This document shows, piece after piece, positions 20,385 through 30,203 of a stretch of 64,000 nt of DNA. A model generated the notes under the pieces. It worked only from the letters and a program-made list of their open reading frames with translations, did not search any database and was not told the origin of the DNA. This stretch comes from Gammaproteobacteria bacterium. Its GTDB lineage: Bacteria; Pseudomonadota; Gammaproteobacteria; GCA-001735895. The stretch spans positions 62,001 to 126,000 of the forward strand of contig JALSKD010000179.1 of the NCBI GenBank assembly GCA_026989015.1, written 5' to 3'. A program made the position numbers and the translations under genes. Positions within the stretch are counted from its first letter, which is position 1. Every line of letters begins with the position of its first letter.

Positions 20385-21397
20385 TGGACGCTCACGCAGC
20401 GGACCACAGCGATCCATCCACAGGCTCCCACCCGTTTGCCGCGCTCACGCCCGATTTCATCATGGATGCGGTCGAGTCCCTCGGCTGGCGGTGTGACGGA
20501 CGCATCCTCGCACTCAACTCCTACGAAAACCGTGTCTATCAGGTCGGCATCGAAGACGGCGAGCCGCTGATCGCCAAGTTCTACCGCCCCGGCCGCTGGA
20601 GCGATGCACACATTCTTGAGGAACATGCCTTCTGTTTCGAGCTGGCGGAGCAGGAGCTGCCCGTGGTGCCGCCACTGCGCGATGGCGAGGGGCAGAGTCT
20701 GCATCCGTTTCGCGGCCAGCGCCTCAGCCTGTTCGAACGCAAGGGCGGGCATGCACCGGAAATCGATCACGGCGACAACCTGTCCGTGATCGGCCGTTTT
20801 CTCGCCCGCATCCACCGCGTCGGTGAACGGCAGCCCTACCGCCACCGGCCGGGCATCACCCTGCAGACCCACGCCATCGACAGCGTCGAGCGCATCAGCA
20901 ACGGCTTCATGCCGGCGGAGCTGATGCCCGCCTACAGCAGCCTGACGCGGGATCTGCTCGATCTGCTGCAGCAACGCATCGACGATTCGGGATCCCCTCG
21001 CCTGTTGCGCGTGCACGGTGATTGCCACGCCGGAAACATGCTGTGGCGCGACGACCGCCCTCATTTCGTCGATTTCGACGACAGCCGTCAGGCGCCGGCG
21101 ATCCAGGACCTGTGGATGCTGCTTTCCGGCGACCGTGATCGGCAGCAACAGCAGTTGTCACAGCTGATCGAGGCCTATGAGCAATTCCGTGATTTCGATT
21201 ACGGCGAACTGCAGCTGATTGAGGTATTCCGCAGCCTGCGCATTCTGCACTACAGTGCCTGGCTGGCCCGGCGCTGGGACGACCCGGCCTTTCCGCGCAG
21301 CTTTCCATGGTTCAATACCCAACGCTACTGGGAAGAGCACATCCTCGAACTGCGCGAACAGTTCGCCGCGCTGCAGGAACCGCCACTCTGTCCCTGA
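20384..21397 (+). CDS. srkA: Stress response Ser/Thr protein kinase SrkA/YihE family
   Basis: LNSYENRVYQVGIEDGEPLIAKFYRPGRWSDAHILEEHAFCFELAEQELPVVPPL...HGDCHAGNMLWRDDRPHFVDFDD. Confidence 0.93.
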   Translation: MDAHAADHSDPSTGSHPFAALTPDFIMDAVESLGWRCDGRILALNSYENRVYQVGIEDGEPLIAKFYRPGRWSDAHILEEHAFCFELAEQELPVVPPLRDGEGQSLHPFRGQRLSLFERKGGHAPEIDHGDNLSVIGRFLARIHRVGERQPYRHRPGITLQTHAIDSVERISNGFMPAELMPAYSSLTRDLLDLLQQRIDDSGSPRLLRVHGDCHAGNMLWRDDRPHFVDFDDSRQAPAIQDLWMLLSGDRDRQQQQLSQLIEAYEQFRDFDYGELQLIEVFRSLRILHYSAWLARRWDDPAFPRSFPWFNTQRYWEEHILELREQFAALQEPPLCP

Positions 21398-21672
21398 TGG
21401 AATGGCGGGTCTACATCCTGCGCTGTGCCGATGGCAGTCTGTATACCGGCATCACCACCGATCTCGAACGACGGTTGCGGGAACACAATGGCGAACTGCC
21501 CGGAGGGGCGCGCTATACGCGCGGCCGGCGGCCGGTACGCCTGCTGTGGAGACGCAGCGCCAGTAACCGCAGCGAGGCGTGCCAGCTCGAATCCCGGATC
21601 AAGCGGATGACACGCACTCAGAAACTGGACCTGATCCGCAGGCCCGGGAACGCTGGAAAATCGCAAAGATAA
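21397..21672 (+). CDS. GIY-YIG nuclease family protein (YhbQ-like)
   Basis: MEWRVYILRCADGSLYTGITTDLERRLREHNGELPGGARYTRGRRPVRLLW; start at 21397 overlaps srkA stop. Confidence 0.9.
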   Translation: MEWRVYILRCADGSLYTGITTDLERRLREHNGELPGGARYTRGRRPVRLLWRRSASNRSEACQLESRIKRMTRTQKLDLIRRPGNAGKSQR

Positions 21673-21750
21673 CAATTCCATAAACTCGACGAACCATCGG
21701 CCCCGGTGGCTTTCAAACGGCACGACACACACACAACAACAGGAGCCGCC

Positions 21751-22206
21751 ATGTCCATCGCCAACACCGTTACTTCCATCAACCGTCTGCTGGACGGCTT
21801 GCGTTCGCCACTGCTGCTGGGCTTTCGCATCTACATCTTCACCGTCTTCTTCAACTCGGGCTGGCAGAAGATCAGCAACTGGGAAACCACGCTGTACCTG
21901 TTCGAATACGAATATTCGGTCCCCTTCCTGCCCTGGGAACTGGCCGCCTGGATGGGCACGGCCGGAGAACTGATTTTGCCCTGGTTCATACTCACGGGAC
22001 TGGCGACACGCTATTCGGCCGTTGCGCTGTCGGTGCTCAATGCCACCGCGGTTTATGCCTACTACGACGCTCTGGCCAAGGTAGGCCAGGTGATCGCCCA
22101 TGAGTTCTGGGGTTCGCTGCTGCTGGTACTGATCGCCTTTGGTGCCGGATTCTTTTCCATCGACCGCTGGCTGGAAACCCGTTACCGTGATCAGGGAATG
22201 CGGTAG
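21751..22206 (+). CDS. DoxX family membrane protein
   Basis: LLLGFRIYIFTVFFNSGWQKISNWETT...PWELAAWMGTAGELILPWFILTGLATRYSA. Confidence 0.88.
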   Translation: MSIANTVTSINRLLDGLRSPLLLGFRIYIFTVFFNSGWQKISNWETTLYLFEYEYSVPFLPWELAAWMGTAGELILPWFILTGLATRYSAVALSVLNATAVYAYYDALAKVGQVIAHEFWGSLLLVLIAFGAGFFSIDRWLETRYRDQGMR

Positions 22207-22946
22207 TTGTCCTGCGTGAACAGATCGAGACCGCACTGAAGGTTCTCGATATAGTCGATGAACTCGCCGATGGCCGCGCCTTCCAGGGCGCGGCCATGCT
22301 GCGGCACGATCATCGAGATGTCCAGTTCCCGCACCATGTTCGCCCAGAAACGGCAGGCCTTGTTGCCGTTCATGTAACGCTTGTGGAAACCGTCCATCAC
22401 CGGAAGGATCTCCTCGAGACGGGTGACCGGCTTGTCGAGGTCCGCCGCAGGGCACAGATTGGCTCCCAGATCACCCGAAAACAGGATCCGGCTGACCGGA
22501 TCGTAGAACTGGAAATTGCCCTCGGCATGGAGGAAATGGGCCGGCAAGGCCTTCAGTCTGATGCTCCCCAGCTCCAGGTTCATGCCCTCGTCGGGCATGG
22601 CGATGACCCGCCCGGCAATCTTGCCAGGCCGAGTGAAATGCGGAATGAAGCGTTCCCAGAGCGCGGGCACGACGATCCGCGCATCGGTGCCCACCAACCA
22701 GCGGTTGAGCGAAGCCACGATGTCCGGATCCTGATGCGAGGCAATGATGTAATCGAGCTTCGAGGCATTGGTGTATTCGCTGATCGCCATGAACAGCCGG
22801 TTGTAGGTCAGCTCCCCTCCGGGGTCGATCAACGCCGCATGATCGTTGTCGAACACCAGGAACTGGTTGGCCTGCACGGCCTCGTCACCGGTCACCAGGT
22901 CGCGAAAGACCAGACAGATGTGACCACCTCGGTTGTAGAGCTCCAT
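22191..22946 (-). CDS. Stand-alone metallo-beta-lactamase/di-iron (ODP/flavodiiron-like) protein lacking a flavodoxin domain
   Basis: ANQFLVFDNDHAALIDPGG...IIASHQDPDIVASL...LPAHFLHAEGNFQFYDPVSRILFSGDLGA...VPQHG. Confidence 0.85.
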   Translation of the reverse strand: MELYNRGGHICLVFRDLVTGDEAVQANQFLVFDNDHAALIDPGGELTYNRLFMAISEYTNASKLDYIIASHQDPDIVASLNRWLVGTDARIVVPALWERFIPHFTRPGKIAGRVIAMPDEGMNLELGSIRLKALPAHFLHAEGNFQFYDPVSRILFSGDLGANLCPAADLDKPVTRLEEILPVMDGFHKRYMNGNKACRFWANMVRELDISMIVPQHGRALEGAAIGEFIDYIENLQCGLDLFTQDNYRIP

Positions 22947-23076
22947 CGAAAAACCTCACGAATGGCGATGAATATAAGTCTAGACCACGGGAAGAGAAAA
23001 GCATTCCTTGTTGCAAGAATCTCATGACCTGAGTCAGTCGTTGCCCCTCTGACGCCAACGGCCACAGCAAACCGGG

Positions 23077-23100
23077 TATAATCGGTCACCCGAGGAGGAG
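23077..23100 (+). promoter_or_regulatory. Putative -10 (TATAAT) and Shine-Dalgarno (GAGGAGGAG) of the cytochrome lipoprotein gene
   Basis: TATAAT at 23077-23082, GAGGAGGAG just before ATG 23106. Confidence 0.5.
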
Positions 23101-23105
23101 AACCC

Positions 23106-23552
23106 ATGCACCCAAACCGATTGATCCTGTCCGTGGTCGTGGCCGGCCTGTTGCTTTCCGCCTGCAGTGAGCGTTCGCTGGAAACCGTCCGCAAGGTCAC
23201 CTATCCACCGGACTTCAACTATGTGTCGAAACAGAAGCTCCAGGGCACCATGGACCAGTTCGCCTGGTACACCCAGCTGCTGCAGAAGAACCTGGACACG
23301 GTCGAAGTCACGCCGCAGCAACGCTTGCAGAGTGTGCAGATTCTCAAAAAGATGGAAGATCTGGCCTGGAAACTGGGTTCCCAGTCACTGAGTTCGAATC
23401 ACCGGCAGGTGACCGCGAACATCGACGCCTTTCGGCGTGACATCATGGAGGCGCGCACTGCCCTGATGCAGGAACCGCCCGACTACAACAAGGCCCGCGT
23501 GGTGCCCGGCTACTGTCTGCGCTGCCATGCGCTGGGACGTGAACGGGGCTGA
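23106..23552 (+). CDS. Lipoprotein with C-terminal CxxCH haem-binding motif (cytochrome c'-like candidate)
   Basis: Lipobox VVAGLLLSACSE, helical body, VVPGYCLRCHALGRERG at C-terminus. Confidence 0.8.
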   Translation: MHPNRLILSVVVAGLLLSACSERSLETVRKVTYPPDFNYVSKQKLQGTMDQFAWYTQLLQKNLDTVEVTPQQRLQSVQILKKMEDLAWKLGSQSLSSNHRQVTANIDAFRRDIMEARTALMQEPPDYNKARVVPGYCLRCHALGRERG

Positions 23553-23635
23553 CCCGAGCACGCTGTTCCGAAGGCAGGCCCGTCAGCGCTCGTCCCTGAG
23601 CGCCTGGGGTCGGCAAGTAAGAGAAGCAATCCCCT

Positions 23636-24823
23636 TCAGTCCGCCTGACGACGCAGGAAGGCGGGGATCTCCAGATAATCTAGACTCTCCTTGTCGGTGG
23701 GAATCTCCACCGTATCTCCGGATACGCGCTGCCCCTGCTGCCGGATGTAGGTCGGGGTATCCAGGTCGCCGTAACTGCCGGGCATCACCGGCTTTTCCTT
23801 TTGCGGAGGCACTTCCGCCACCTGCGGCTGCTGCTCTTCGGCGACGGGCTGCTTCGGCAATTTGTCGCGTCCCAGACCGGTAGCCACCAGGGTGACCCGC
23901 AACTCGCCTTCCGGCATGTCGCTGTCGATGACGGTGCCGACGATGACATTGGCGTCCTCCGAAGCCTTTTCGGTGATCGCGTTACCGACCTCGGTGAACT
24001 CACCGATGGACAGATCCATGCCCGCGGTGACATTGACCAGGATGCCCTGGGCGCCGGCGATGTTGATGTCCTCGAGCAGTGGTGATGAAATCGCCTTTTC
24101 GGCAGCCTCACGCGCACGATGCTCGCCGGTGGCGCTGCCCGAACCCATCATCGACATGCCCATCTCGGACATCACCGAACGCACATCGGCGAAATCCACA
24201 TTGATCAGCCCCGGACGGGTGATCAGTTCGGCGATGCCCTGCACCGCGCCGCGCAGCACATCGTCGGCGCTCTTCAGCACCGAAACGAAGGAGGCCTGCG
24301 GTCCCATCACTTCGAGCAGCTTGTCATTGGGAATGGTGATCAGCGAGTCCACCGACTGCGACAGTTCATCGATTCCCTGCATCGCCTGCTTCATGCGCTT
24401 CTGACGCTCCAGCGTGAACGGCTTGGTGACCACCGCCACGGTGAGGATACCCATCTCCCTGGCGATCTGAGCAACCACCGGGGCCGCTCCGGTACCGGTA
24501 CCACCGCCCATGCCCGCTGTGATGAACAGCATGTCGCTGCCCTCGATCGATTCCTGAATGCGTTCGCGATCCTCCATCGCCGCCTGGCGGCCCACGCCCG
24601 GATCCGCGCCCGCGCCCAGACCCTTGGTGATGCTGCTGCCGATCTGGATGGTGGTCTTGGCATCCATTTTTTTCAGCGCCTGGATATCGGTATTCACGCA
24701 CATGAATTCAACGCCCTCGATGCCCGACTGCACCATGTGCTGCACGGCATTGCCGCCGCCGCCGCCGATACCCATCACCTTGATCACCGCATTCTGTGAA
24801 AATGCATCCATCAGTTCAAACAT
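23636..24823 (-). CDS. ftsZ: Cell division protein FtsZ
   Basis: MGIGGGGGNAVQHM, GGGTGTGAAPVVAQIAREMG tubulin signature. Confidence 0.99.
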   Translation of the reverse strand: MFELMDAFSQNAVIKVMGIGGGGGNAVQHMVQSGIEGVEFMCVNTDIQALKKMDAKTTIQIGSSITKGLGAGADPGVGRQAAMEDRERIQESIEGSDMLFITAGMGGGTGTGAAPVVAQIAREMGILTVAVVTKPFTLERQKRMKQAMQGIDELSQSVDSLITIPNDKLLEVMGPQASFVSVLKSADDVLRGAVQGIAELITRPGLINVDFADVRSVMSEMGMSMMGSGSATGEHRAREAAEKAISSPLLEDINIAGAQGILVNVTAGMDLSIGEFTEVGNAITEKASEDANVIVGTVIDSDMPEGELRVTLVATGLGRDKLPKQPVAEEQQPQVAEVPPQKEKPVMPGSYGDLDTPTYIRQQGQRVSGDTVEIPTDKESLDYLEIPAFLRRQAD

Positions 24824-24844
24824 TGTGTGTCTCCTCTTACTTGA

Positions 24845-26080
24845 TTAAAAATTGCCCTGGAACCAGCTTTTCATCCTCTTCCAGAGGCTGTCTCCAGAGT
24901 TTTCATCCAGCTCGTGGCTGGTGAAACCGCTGCGTTGCTTGTTGCCGAACAGCAACAGGCCGACGCCGGTGGCGTGAATCGGATTGCGTATCACATCCAC
25001 CAGTCCGTTCACATGCTGGGGCACGCCCAGGCGCACCGGCATGTGGAAAATTTCTTCGGCGAGTTCGATCACGCCTTCCATCTTCGAGCTGCCGCCGGTG
25101 AGCACGATGCCCGCCGCGCAGATCTCCTCGAAGCCCGAGCGCCGCAACTCCGCCTGCACCAGGCTCAGCAGTTCCTCGTAGCGCGGCTCGACCACCTCGG
25201 CCAGGGTCTGCCGGGCCAGGCGGCGCGGCTCGCGGTCGCCGACGCTCGGCACCTCGATGGTCTCATCGGGAGAAGCCAGCTGGCGCAAGGCGCAGGCGTA
25301 CTTGATCTTGAGGTCATTGGCGTACTGGGTCGGCGTGCGCAGAGCCACGGCGATGTCGTTGGTGACCTGGTCACCGGCAATCGGGATCACCGCGGTATGG
25401 CGAATGGCGCCGTCGACGAACACCGCGATATCGGTGGTGCCGCCGCCGATATCCACCAGACAGACACCCAGTTCCTTTTCGTCATCGGTAAGCACCGCTG
25501 CGCTGGAGGCCAGTTGTTCGAGGATGATGTCGTCCACTTCGAGCCCGCAGCGGCGCACGCACTTGACGATGTTCTGAGCCGCGCTGACCGCACCGGTGAC
25601 CAGATGGACGCGCGCTTCCAGCCGCACGCCGGACATGCTGATCGGATCCCGGATTCCTTCCTGGTTGTCGATCAGAAACTCCTGCGGCAACACATGCAGG
25701 ATCTTCTGATCGGCCGGGATGGCCACCGCGCGCGCCGCGTCGATGACCCGCGCCACATCGGCCGAGTTCACTTCCTTGTCCTTGATCGCCACCACGCCAT
25801 TGGAATTGATGCTGCGCACATGGCTGCCGGCGATGCCGGCATAGACCGACTTGATCTGGCAACCCGCCATCAGTTCGGCCTCTTCCACCGCACGCTGGAT
25901 CGATTGCACGGTCGATTCGATGTTGACCACGACCCCTTTTTTCAGCCCGCGTGACTGCTGGGTGCCGATGCCGATGATCTCGATCTCGCCATCCGGCATC
26001 ACCTCGCCAACGATGGCGACCACCTTGGAGGTACCGATATCCAATCCGACAATCAGGTTGTTGTCTGCCTTTTTAGACAT
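24845..26080 (-). CDS. ftsA: Cell division protein FtsA
   Basis: NLIVGLDIGTSKVVAIVGEV actin-like ATPase; start MSKKADNN at 26080. Confidence 0.98.
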   Translation of the reverse strand: MSKKADNNLIVGLDIGTSKVVAIVGEVMPDGEIEIIGIGTQQSRGLKKGVVVNIESTVQSIQRAVEEAELMAGCQIKSVYAGIAGSHVRSINSNGVVAIKDKEVNSADVARVIDAARAVAIPADQKILHVLPQEFLIDNQEGIRDPISMSGVRLEARVHLVTGAVSAAQNIVKCVRRCGLEVDDIILEQLASSAAVLTDDEKELGVCLVDIGGGTTDIAVFVDGAIRHTAVIPIAGDQVTNDIAVALRTPTQYANDLKIKYACALRQLASPDETIEVPSVGDREPRRLARQTLAEVVEPRYEELLSLVQAELRRSGFEEICAAGIVLTGGSSKMEGVIELAEEIFHMPVRLGVPQHVNGLVDVIRNPIHATGVGLLLFGNKQRSGFTSHELDENSGDSLWKRMKSWFQGNF

Positions 26081-26924
26081 TCCGTTTATCTCTGCTGTTG
26101 TTGCTCTGTGTGCGCCCCTTGTTCGGGCGGTTTTCCTTCGGTTTCTTCCAGGCCACGGCAAAGCCGTTGCTGTAACGGAAATCGATGGCGCTGATCAGTT
26201 CCTGTTGCGGCTTGATGTATTTCGGCCAGACCGCGAGGAACTGCGCGATCCTGCTGTCCCGGTTGCGGCTTCCGATGCGCAGTTCCATGTCATTGTCGAG
26301 CCGCAGCCTGAGCGCGCCCTTGTCGTCTTCGACCCATTCGCGTATCTCCAGCCCCAGCGCCGTGAAACGGGGTTTCAGCCGCGCGTAGTGTTCCAGTACC
26401 TCACGGCTTTCCTCCGCATAGCCGTGCACCAGCGGCAGATCCATGAATTGCCGCGCATCGGCCGTGAACAGTTCGCCATTGCTGTCCAGCAACCGCCGGT
26501 CATCGAAGCGGGCAACCGGCTGGCGTTCGATCACCCTCAGTTGCAGGCCGTTCGGCCACACCCGGCGGACACGGCTTTCGCGTACCCAGGGCAGATCATC
26601 GATACGCTGCTGCAGGCCCTTGATGTCCACGGTGAAGAACCCCTGCCCAAGGTAGGGATCCAGTCGCCGCTTCAGCTCCTGGCGATCCACATGTTCGAAA
26701 CTGCCCTGCAGGCGGATGCGGTCGATGGGCAGCCATTGCTCCTTGGGCAGGTACCAGAGAGTGACGCCGATCATCACCGTCACCACAAGGGATGACACCA
26801 GCCAGCGAGGCGGCCGCCAGTCGAACAGCGGCTGCGCCGGCTGCTGGCGACGCGCCTGGGGACCCTTCCGTCGCCGTGCCGGGGGCTTGCCGCCTTTTCC
26901 GCCGCTGCCGAGAAGCCACTTCAT
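26073..26924 (-). CDS. ftsQ: Cell division protein FtsQ
   Basis: Single TM then POTRA: LPIDRIRLQGSFEHVDRQELKRRLDPYLGQGFFTVDI. Confidence 0.95.
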   Translation of the reverse strand: MKWLLGSGGKGGKPPARRRKGPQARRQQPAQPLFDWRPPRWLVSSLVVTVMIGVTLWYLPKEQWLPIDRIRLQGSFEHVDRQELKRRLDPYLGQGFFTVDIKGLQQRIDDLPWVRESRVRRVWPNGLQLRVIERQPVARFDDRRLLDSNGELFTADARQFMDLPLVHGYAEESREVLEHYARLKPRFTALGLEIREWVEDDKGALRLRLDNDMELRIGSRNRDSRIAQFLAVWPKYIKPQQELISAIDFRYSNGFAVAWKKPKENRPNKGRTQSNNSRDKRNV

Positions 26925-27880
26925 GAGCGCACTCCCGCTGCATCGTCCAGCGTCAGTTCCAGCAGTTTCAGCACCAGCTGACGGAAATCGAGACCGGCCA
27001 CACGCGCCGCCATCGGCACCAGACTGTGGTCGGTCATGCCCGGCACGGTGTTGACCTCGATCAGCAGGAAACGGCCATCACTGTCGCGCATGAAATCCAT
27101 GCGAGCCCAATGGCGCAGGTCACAGATCTCGGCGCAGCGCAGGGTCAGAGCCTGCAACGCATCCTGTTCCCCTGCCGCCAACCCGCAAGGACAGTGATAG
27201 CGCGTGCTGTCGGCGGCGTACTTGGCCTCGTAGTCGTAGAAGTCATGCGGCGTCTCGACGCGGATCGCCGGCAGCGCCTGGCCGTCGATCCAGGCCACCG
27301 TGTATTCGGCGCCTTCGATCCAGCGCTCCAGCATCACGGTGCCGTAGCCGCTCGCCCGTTCGTAGGCGGCATTCATTTCCTGTTCGGCGCAGACCTTGCT
27401 CATGCCGATGCTGGAACCCTCGTGCACCGGCTTGACGATCAGCGGATAGCCCAGCTCCCGACCCGCCTGAAGGGCGTCCTCCAGGCTGCGCGCCACGCGA
27501 AACTCCGGCGTATCCATGCCGGCACCCAAGGCCAGCCGTTTGGTCATCAGCTTGTCCATGGTGACTGCGGAGGCCTTGATGCCGTTGCCCACATAGGGCA
27601 TGCCCGCGGCCTCGAGCAGCGCCTGGATGCGCCCGTCCTCCCCGCCACGACCGTGCAGAATATTGAAGGCACGGTCCGCCTTCAGCTCCAGAATCTGTTT
27701 CAGCGGGTTGGGGCCGATGTCCACCTTGAAAGCGTCCACCCCGGATTCCAGCAGGGCTTCGAGCACGAAACGCCCGGAGCTCAACGATACCTCCCGCTCG
27801 GTCGCGGTTCCGCCCATCAGCACCGCCACACGGCCACTGCGACGCGCCACATCCGGGCCAGGCATCAGACTCCGGCTCAT
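26921..27880 (-). CDS. ddl: D-alanine--D-alanine ligase
   Basis: VAVLMGGTATEREVSLSSG, LIVKPVHEGSSIGMSKV ATP-grasp. Confidence 0.98.
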   Translation of the reverse strand: MSRSLMPGPDVARRSGRVAVLMGGTATEREVSLSSGRFVLEALLESGVDAFKVDIGPNPLKQILELKADRAFNILHGRGGEDGRIQALLEAAGMPYVGNGIKASAVTMDKLMTKRLALGAGMDTPEFRVARSLEDALQAGRELGYPLIVKPVHEGSSIGMSKVCAEQEMNAAYERASGYGTVMLERWIEGAEYTVAWIDGQALPAIRVETPHDFYDYEAKYAADSTRYHCPCGLAAGEQDALQALTLRCAEICDLRHWARMDFMRDSDGRFLLIEVNTVPGMTDHSLVPMAARVAGLDFRQLVLKLLELTLDDAAGVRS

Positions 27881-28794
27881 GAGCGGCCTCCCGCATCGCC
27901 GATGATGCGCACTTCCGGCAGCAACTGGATGCCAAAGGCCTGGCGCACGCGGTCACGCACATGCTGGATCAGATTTTCGATCTCCGAGGCGGTGGCGCCG
28001 CCGGTATTGATGATGAAGTTGGCGTGTTTCTCCGAAACACAGGCTCCGCCGATGCAGTGGCCCTTGAGGCCACAGGCCTCGATCAGCCGTGCCGCATGGT
28101 CGCCGGGCGGGTTGCGGAACACCGAGCCACAGGAGGGCTGACCTATCGGCTGGGTACGGTTGCGCCGGTCCAACAGGGGCTTGATCTCGGCACTGGTGTC
28201 CGCGCGGGGCGGCAGCATGAATTCGCCGGACAGGAACCACTCGTCGGCGGCGGGATGCTTCACCTCACGGTAGCCGATGCGGTATTCGTCAGGCGTTCTG
28301 CGGAGGATCCGACCGCTGCGGTCGATCACTTCCACCGCGCTGACATGGGTCCAGGTCTCTCCACCGAAGGCCCCGGCGTTCATCGCCAGCGCACCGCCGA
28401 CGGTGCCCGGAATGCCCGCCAGGAAATCGAGCCCTTCAAGGCCGGCGCGAGCGGTCTCCCGTGACAGACGGGCACAGCTGACGCCGGCCTCGGCCTGCAC
28501 CCGTCCCGCTTCGATGTGCAGTGCGCGCACCCCCTTGAGCGGCGCGATGGCGACCCCGCGCAGGCCGCCGTCGCGCACCAGCAGGTTGCTGCCGAGGCCG
28601 ATCCAGGTGATCGGCAAGCGGCGGTCGAGCCGGCGCAGGAAATCCTGCAGATCGGCGCGGTCGGCGGGTTCGAAATACCAGTCCGCCGTGCCGCCGGCAC
28701 GCCAGCTGCAATGGGAAGCCATCGGCTCGTCACGCACCAGCCGGCCGCGCACCGCGGGCAGTTCGTTGTTCCGCATGTGCCGGGCGGCGTTCAT
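27877..28794 (-). CDS. murB: UDP-N-acetylenolpyruvoylglucosamine reductase
   Basis: [43 protein letters not shown]. Confidence 0.98.
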   Translation of the reverse strand: MNAARHMRNNELPAVRGRLVRDEPMASHCSWRAGGTADWYFEPADRADLQDFLRRLDRRLPITWIGLGSNLLVRDGGLRGVAIAPLKGVRALHIEAGRVQAEAGVSCARLSRETARAGLEGLDFLAGIPGTVGGALAMNAGAFGGETWTHVSAVEVIDRSGRILRRTPDEYRIGYREVKHPAADEWFLSGEFMLPPRADTSAEIKPLLDRRNRTQPIGQPSCGSVFRNPPGDHAARLIEACGLKGHCIGGACVSEKHANFIINTGGATASEIENLIQHVRDRVRQAFGIQLLPEVRIIGDAGGRS

Positions 28795-30203
28795 TCGGAT
28801 CCTCCTTCGGCCACCAGGCCGGCTGCAAAACCGCCAATGCTGCCAGCGCCCAGGGTCAGCAGGATGTCGCCCTCCTGCAGCGTGCTGGCCAGCAGTTCGG
28901 GAAGCTGGCCGAGCTCCTCGACGAATACCGGATCGACCCGGCCGCGGTTGCGGATGGCCCGCGCCAGGGCACGGCCATCGGCTCCGGCAACGGGTTTCTC
29001 GCCGGCCGGATAGACTTCCAGCAGCAACAGGCGGTCAACATCGGACAGCACCTGGGTAAAGTCCTCGAACAGATCCCGCGTCCGGCTGTAACGGTGGGGC
29101 TGAAAGGCCACCACCAGCCTCTGCCCCGGCCAGGCGGCGCGGATGGCTTCCAGCGTCGCGCGAATCTCGTTGGGGTGATGCCCGTAGTCGTCGATCAGGC
29201 GAACGCGCATGCCGGCGATACGCAGATCCTCGGTGATCTGGAAGCGGCGTCCGATGCCGGCAAAGGTGGACAGCGCCGACTGCATGGCGGAGGCATCGAC
29301 TTCCAGCTCCCAGGCGACGGCCAGCGCGGCGCTGGCGTTGAGCACATTGTGACGGCCGGTCAGGTTGAGGTCGAAATCCCGCTCGCGCCGGTCGGGGAAA
29401 CGCACCCGGAAGCGGCTGCGCTCGCCGGCCGCGCGGATGGCGCTGATCCGTACATCGGCATCCTCGGCCTCGCCATAGGTCAGCACCGGCCGTGAGATCA
29501 GCGGCAGTATTTCGCGCACCACCGGGTCGTCGATGCACAGCACCGCCAGCCCGTAGAAGGGCAGATGATGCAGGAACTCGACGAAGGTCTGCTTGAGGCG
29601 TTCGAAATCACCCTCGTACGTGGACAGGTGATCCTGATCGATATTGGTGACGATGGCGATGACCGGTTGCAGGTAGAGGAAAGAGGCATCGCTCTCGTCG
29701 GCCTCCGCCACCAGGTATTCGCTGTCGCCCAGCTTGGCGTGCCGCCCGGAGCTGTTGAGCTTGCCGCCGATGACATAGGTCGGGTCCAGCCCGCCTTCGG
29801 CCAGTACCGAGGTGACCAGACTGGTGGTGGTGGTCTTGCCGTGGGTACCGGCCACCGCAATGCCCTGGCGGAAACGCATCAGCTCGGCCAGCATCTCGGC
29901 ACGGCGCACCACCGGAATGCGCTGCGCACGGGCGGCGACGATTTCCGGATTGGTCTCGTCGATGGCGGTGGACACCACCACCACATGGGCATCGCCGATG
30001 TGCTCCTCGGCGTGGCCGATCTTCACTTCGATGCCGATGCCGCGCAGGTGCTGCACCATCGCCGATTCATTGATGTCCGATCCATGCACCCGGTAGCCGA
30101 GATTGTGGAACACCTCTGCGATGCCGCTCATGCCGGCGCCGCCGATGCCAACGAAATGGATGTTGCGGATGCGCCGCATCAGTTGTCTTGGGCTGCGGGT
30201 CAT
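28791..30203 (-). CDS. murC: UDP-N-acetylmuramate--L-alanine ligase
   Basis: [37 protein letters not shown]. Confidence 0.99.
   Translation of the reverse strand: MTRSPRQLMRRIRNIHFVGIGGAGMSGIAEVFHNLGYRVHGSDINESAMVQHLRGIGIEVKIGHAEEHIGDAHVVVVSTAIDETNPEIVAARAQRIPVVRRAEMLAELMRFRQGIAVAGTHGKTTTTSLVTSVLAEGGLDPTYVIGGKLNSSGRHAKLGDSEYLVAEADESDASFLYLQPVIAIVTNIDQDHLSTYEGDFERLKQTFVEFLHHLPFYGLAVLCIDDPVVREILPLISRPVLTYGEAEDADVRISAIRAAGERSRFRVRFPDRRERDFDLNLTGRHNVLNASAALAVAWELEVDASAMQSALSTFAGIGRRFQITEDLRIAGMRVRLIDDYGHHPNEIRATLEAIRAAWPGQRLVVAFQPHRYSRTRDLFEDFTQVLSDVDRLLLLEVYPAGEKPVAGADGRALARAIRNRGRVDPVFVEELGQLPELLASTLQEGDILLTLGAGSIGGFAAGLVAEGGSE

Noticed and set aside
23585-23610. GCGCTC/GAGCGC hairpin between the cytochrome lipoprotein and ftsZ as a terminator
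   Set aside because: Short stem and no T run on either strand
4912-23635. 18.7-kb block as a genomic island
   Set aside because: Contains essential housekeeping genes (valS, lptFG, xerD, holC) and no mobility genes; better explained as rearrangement
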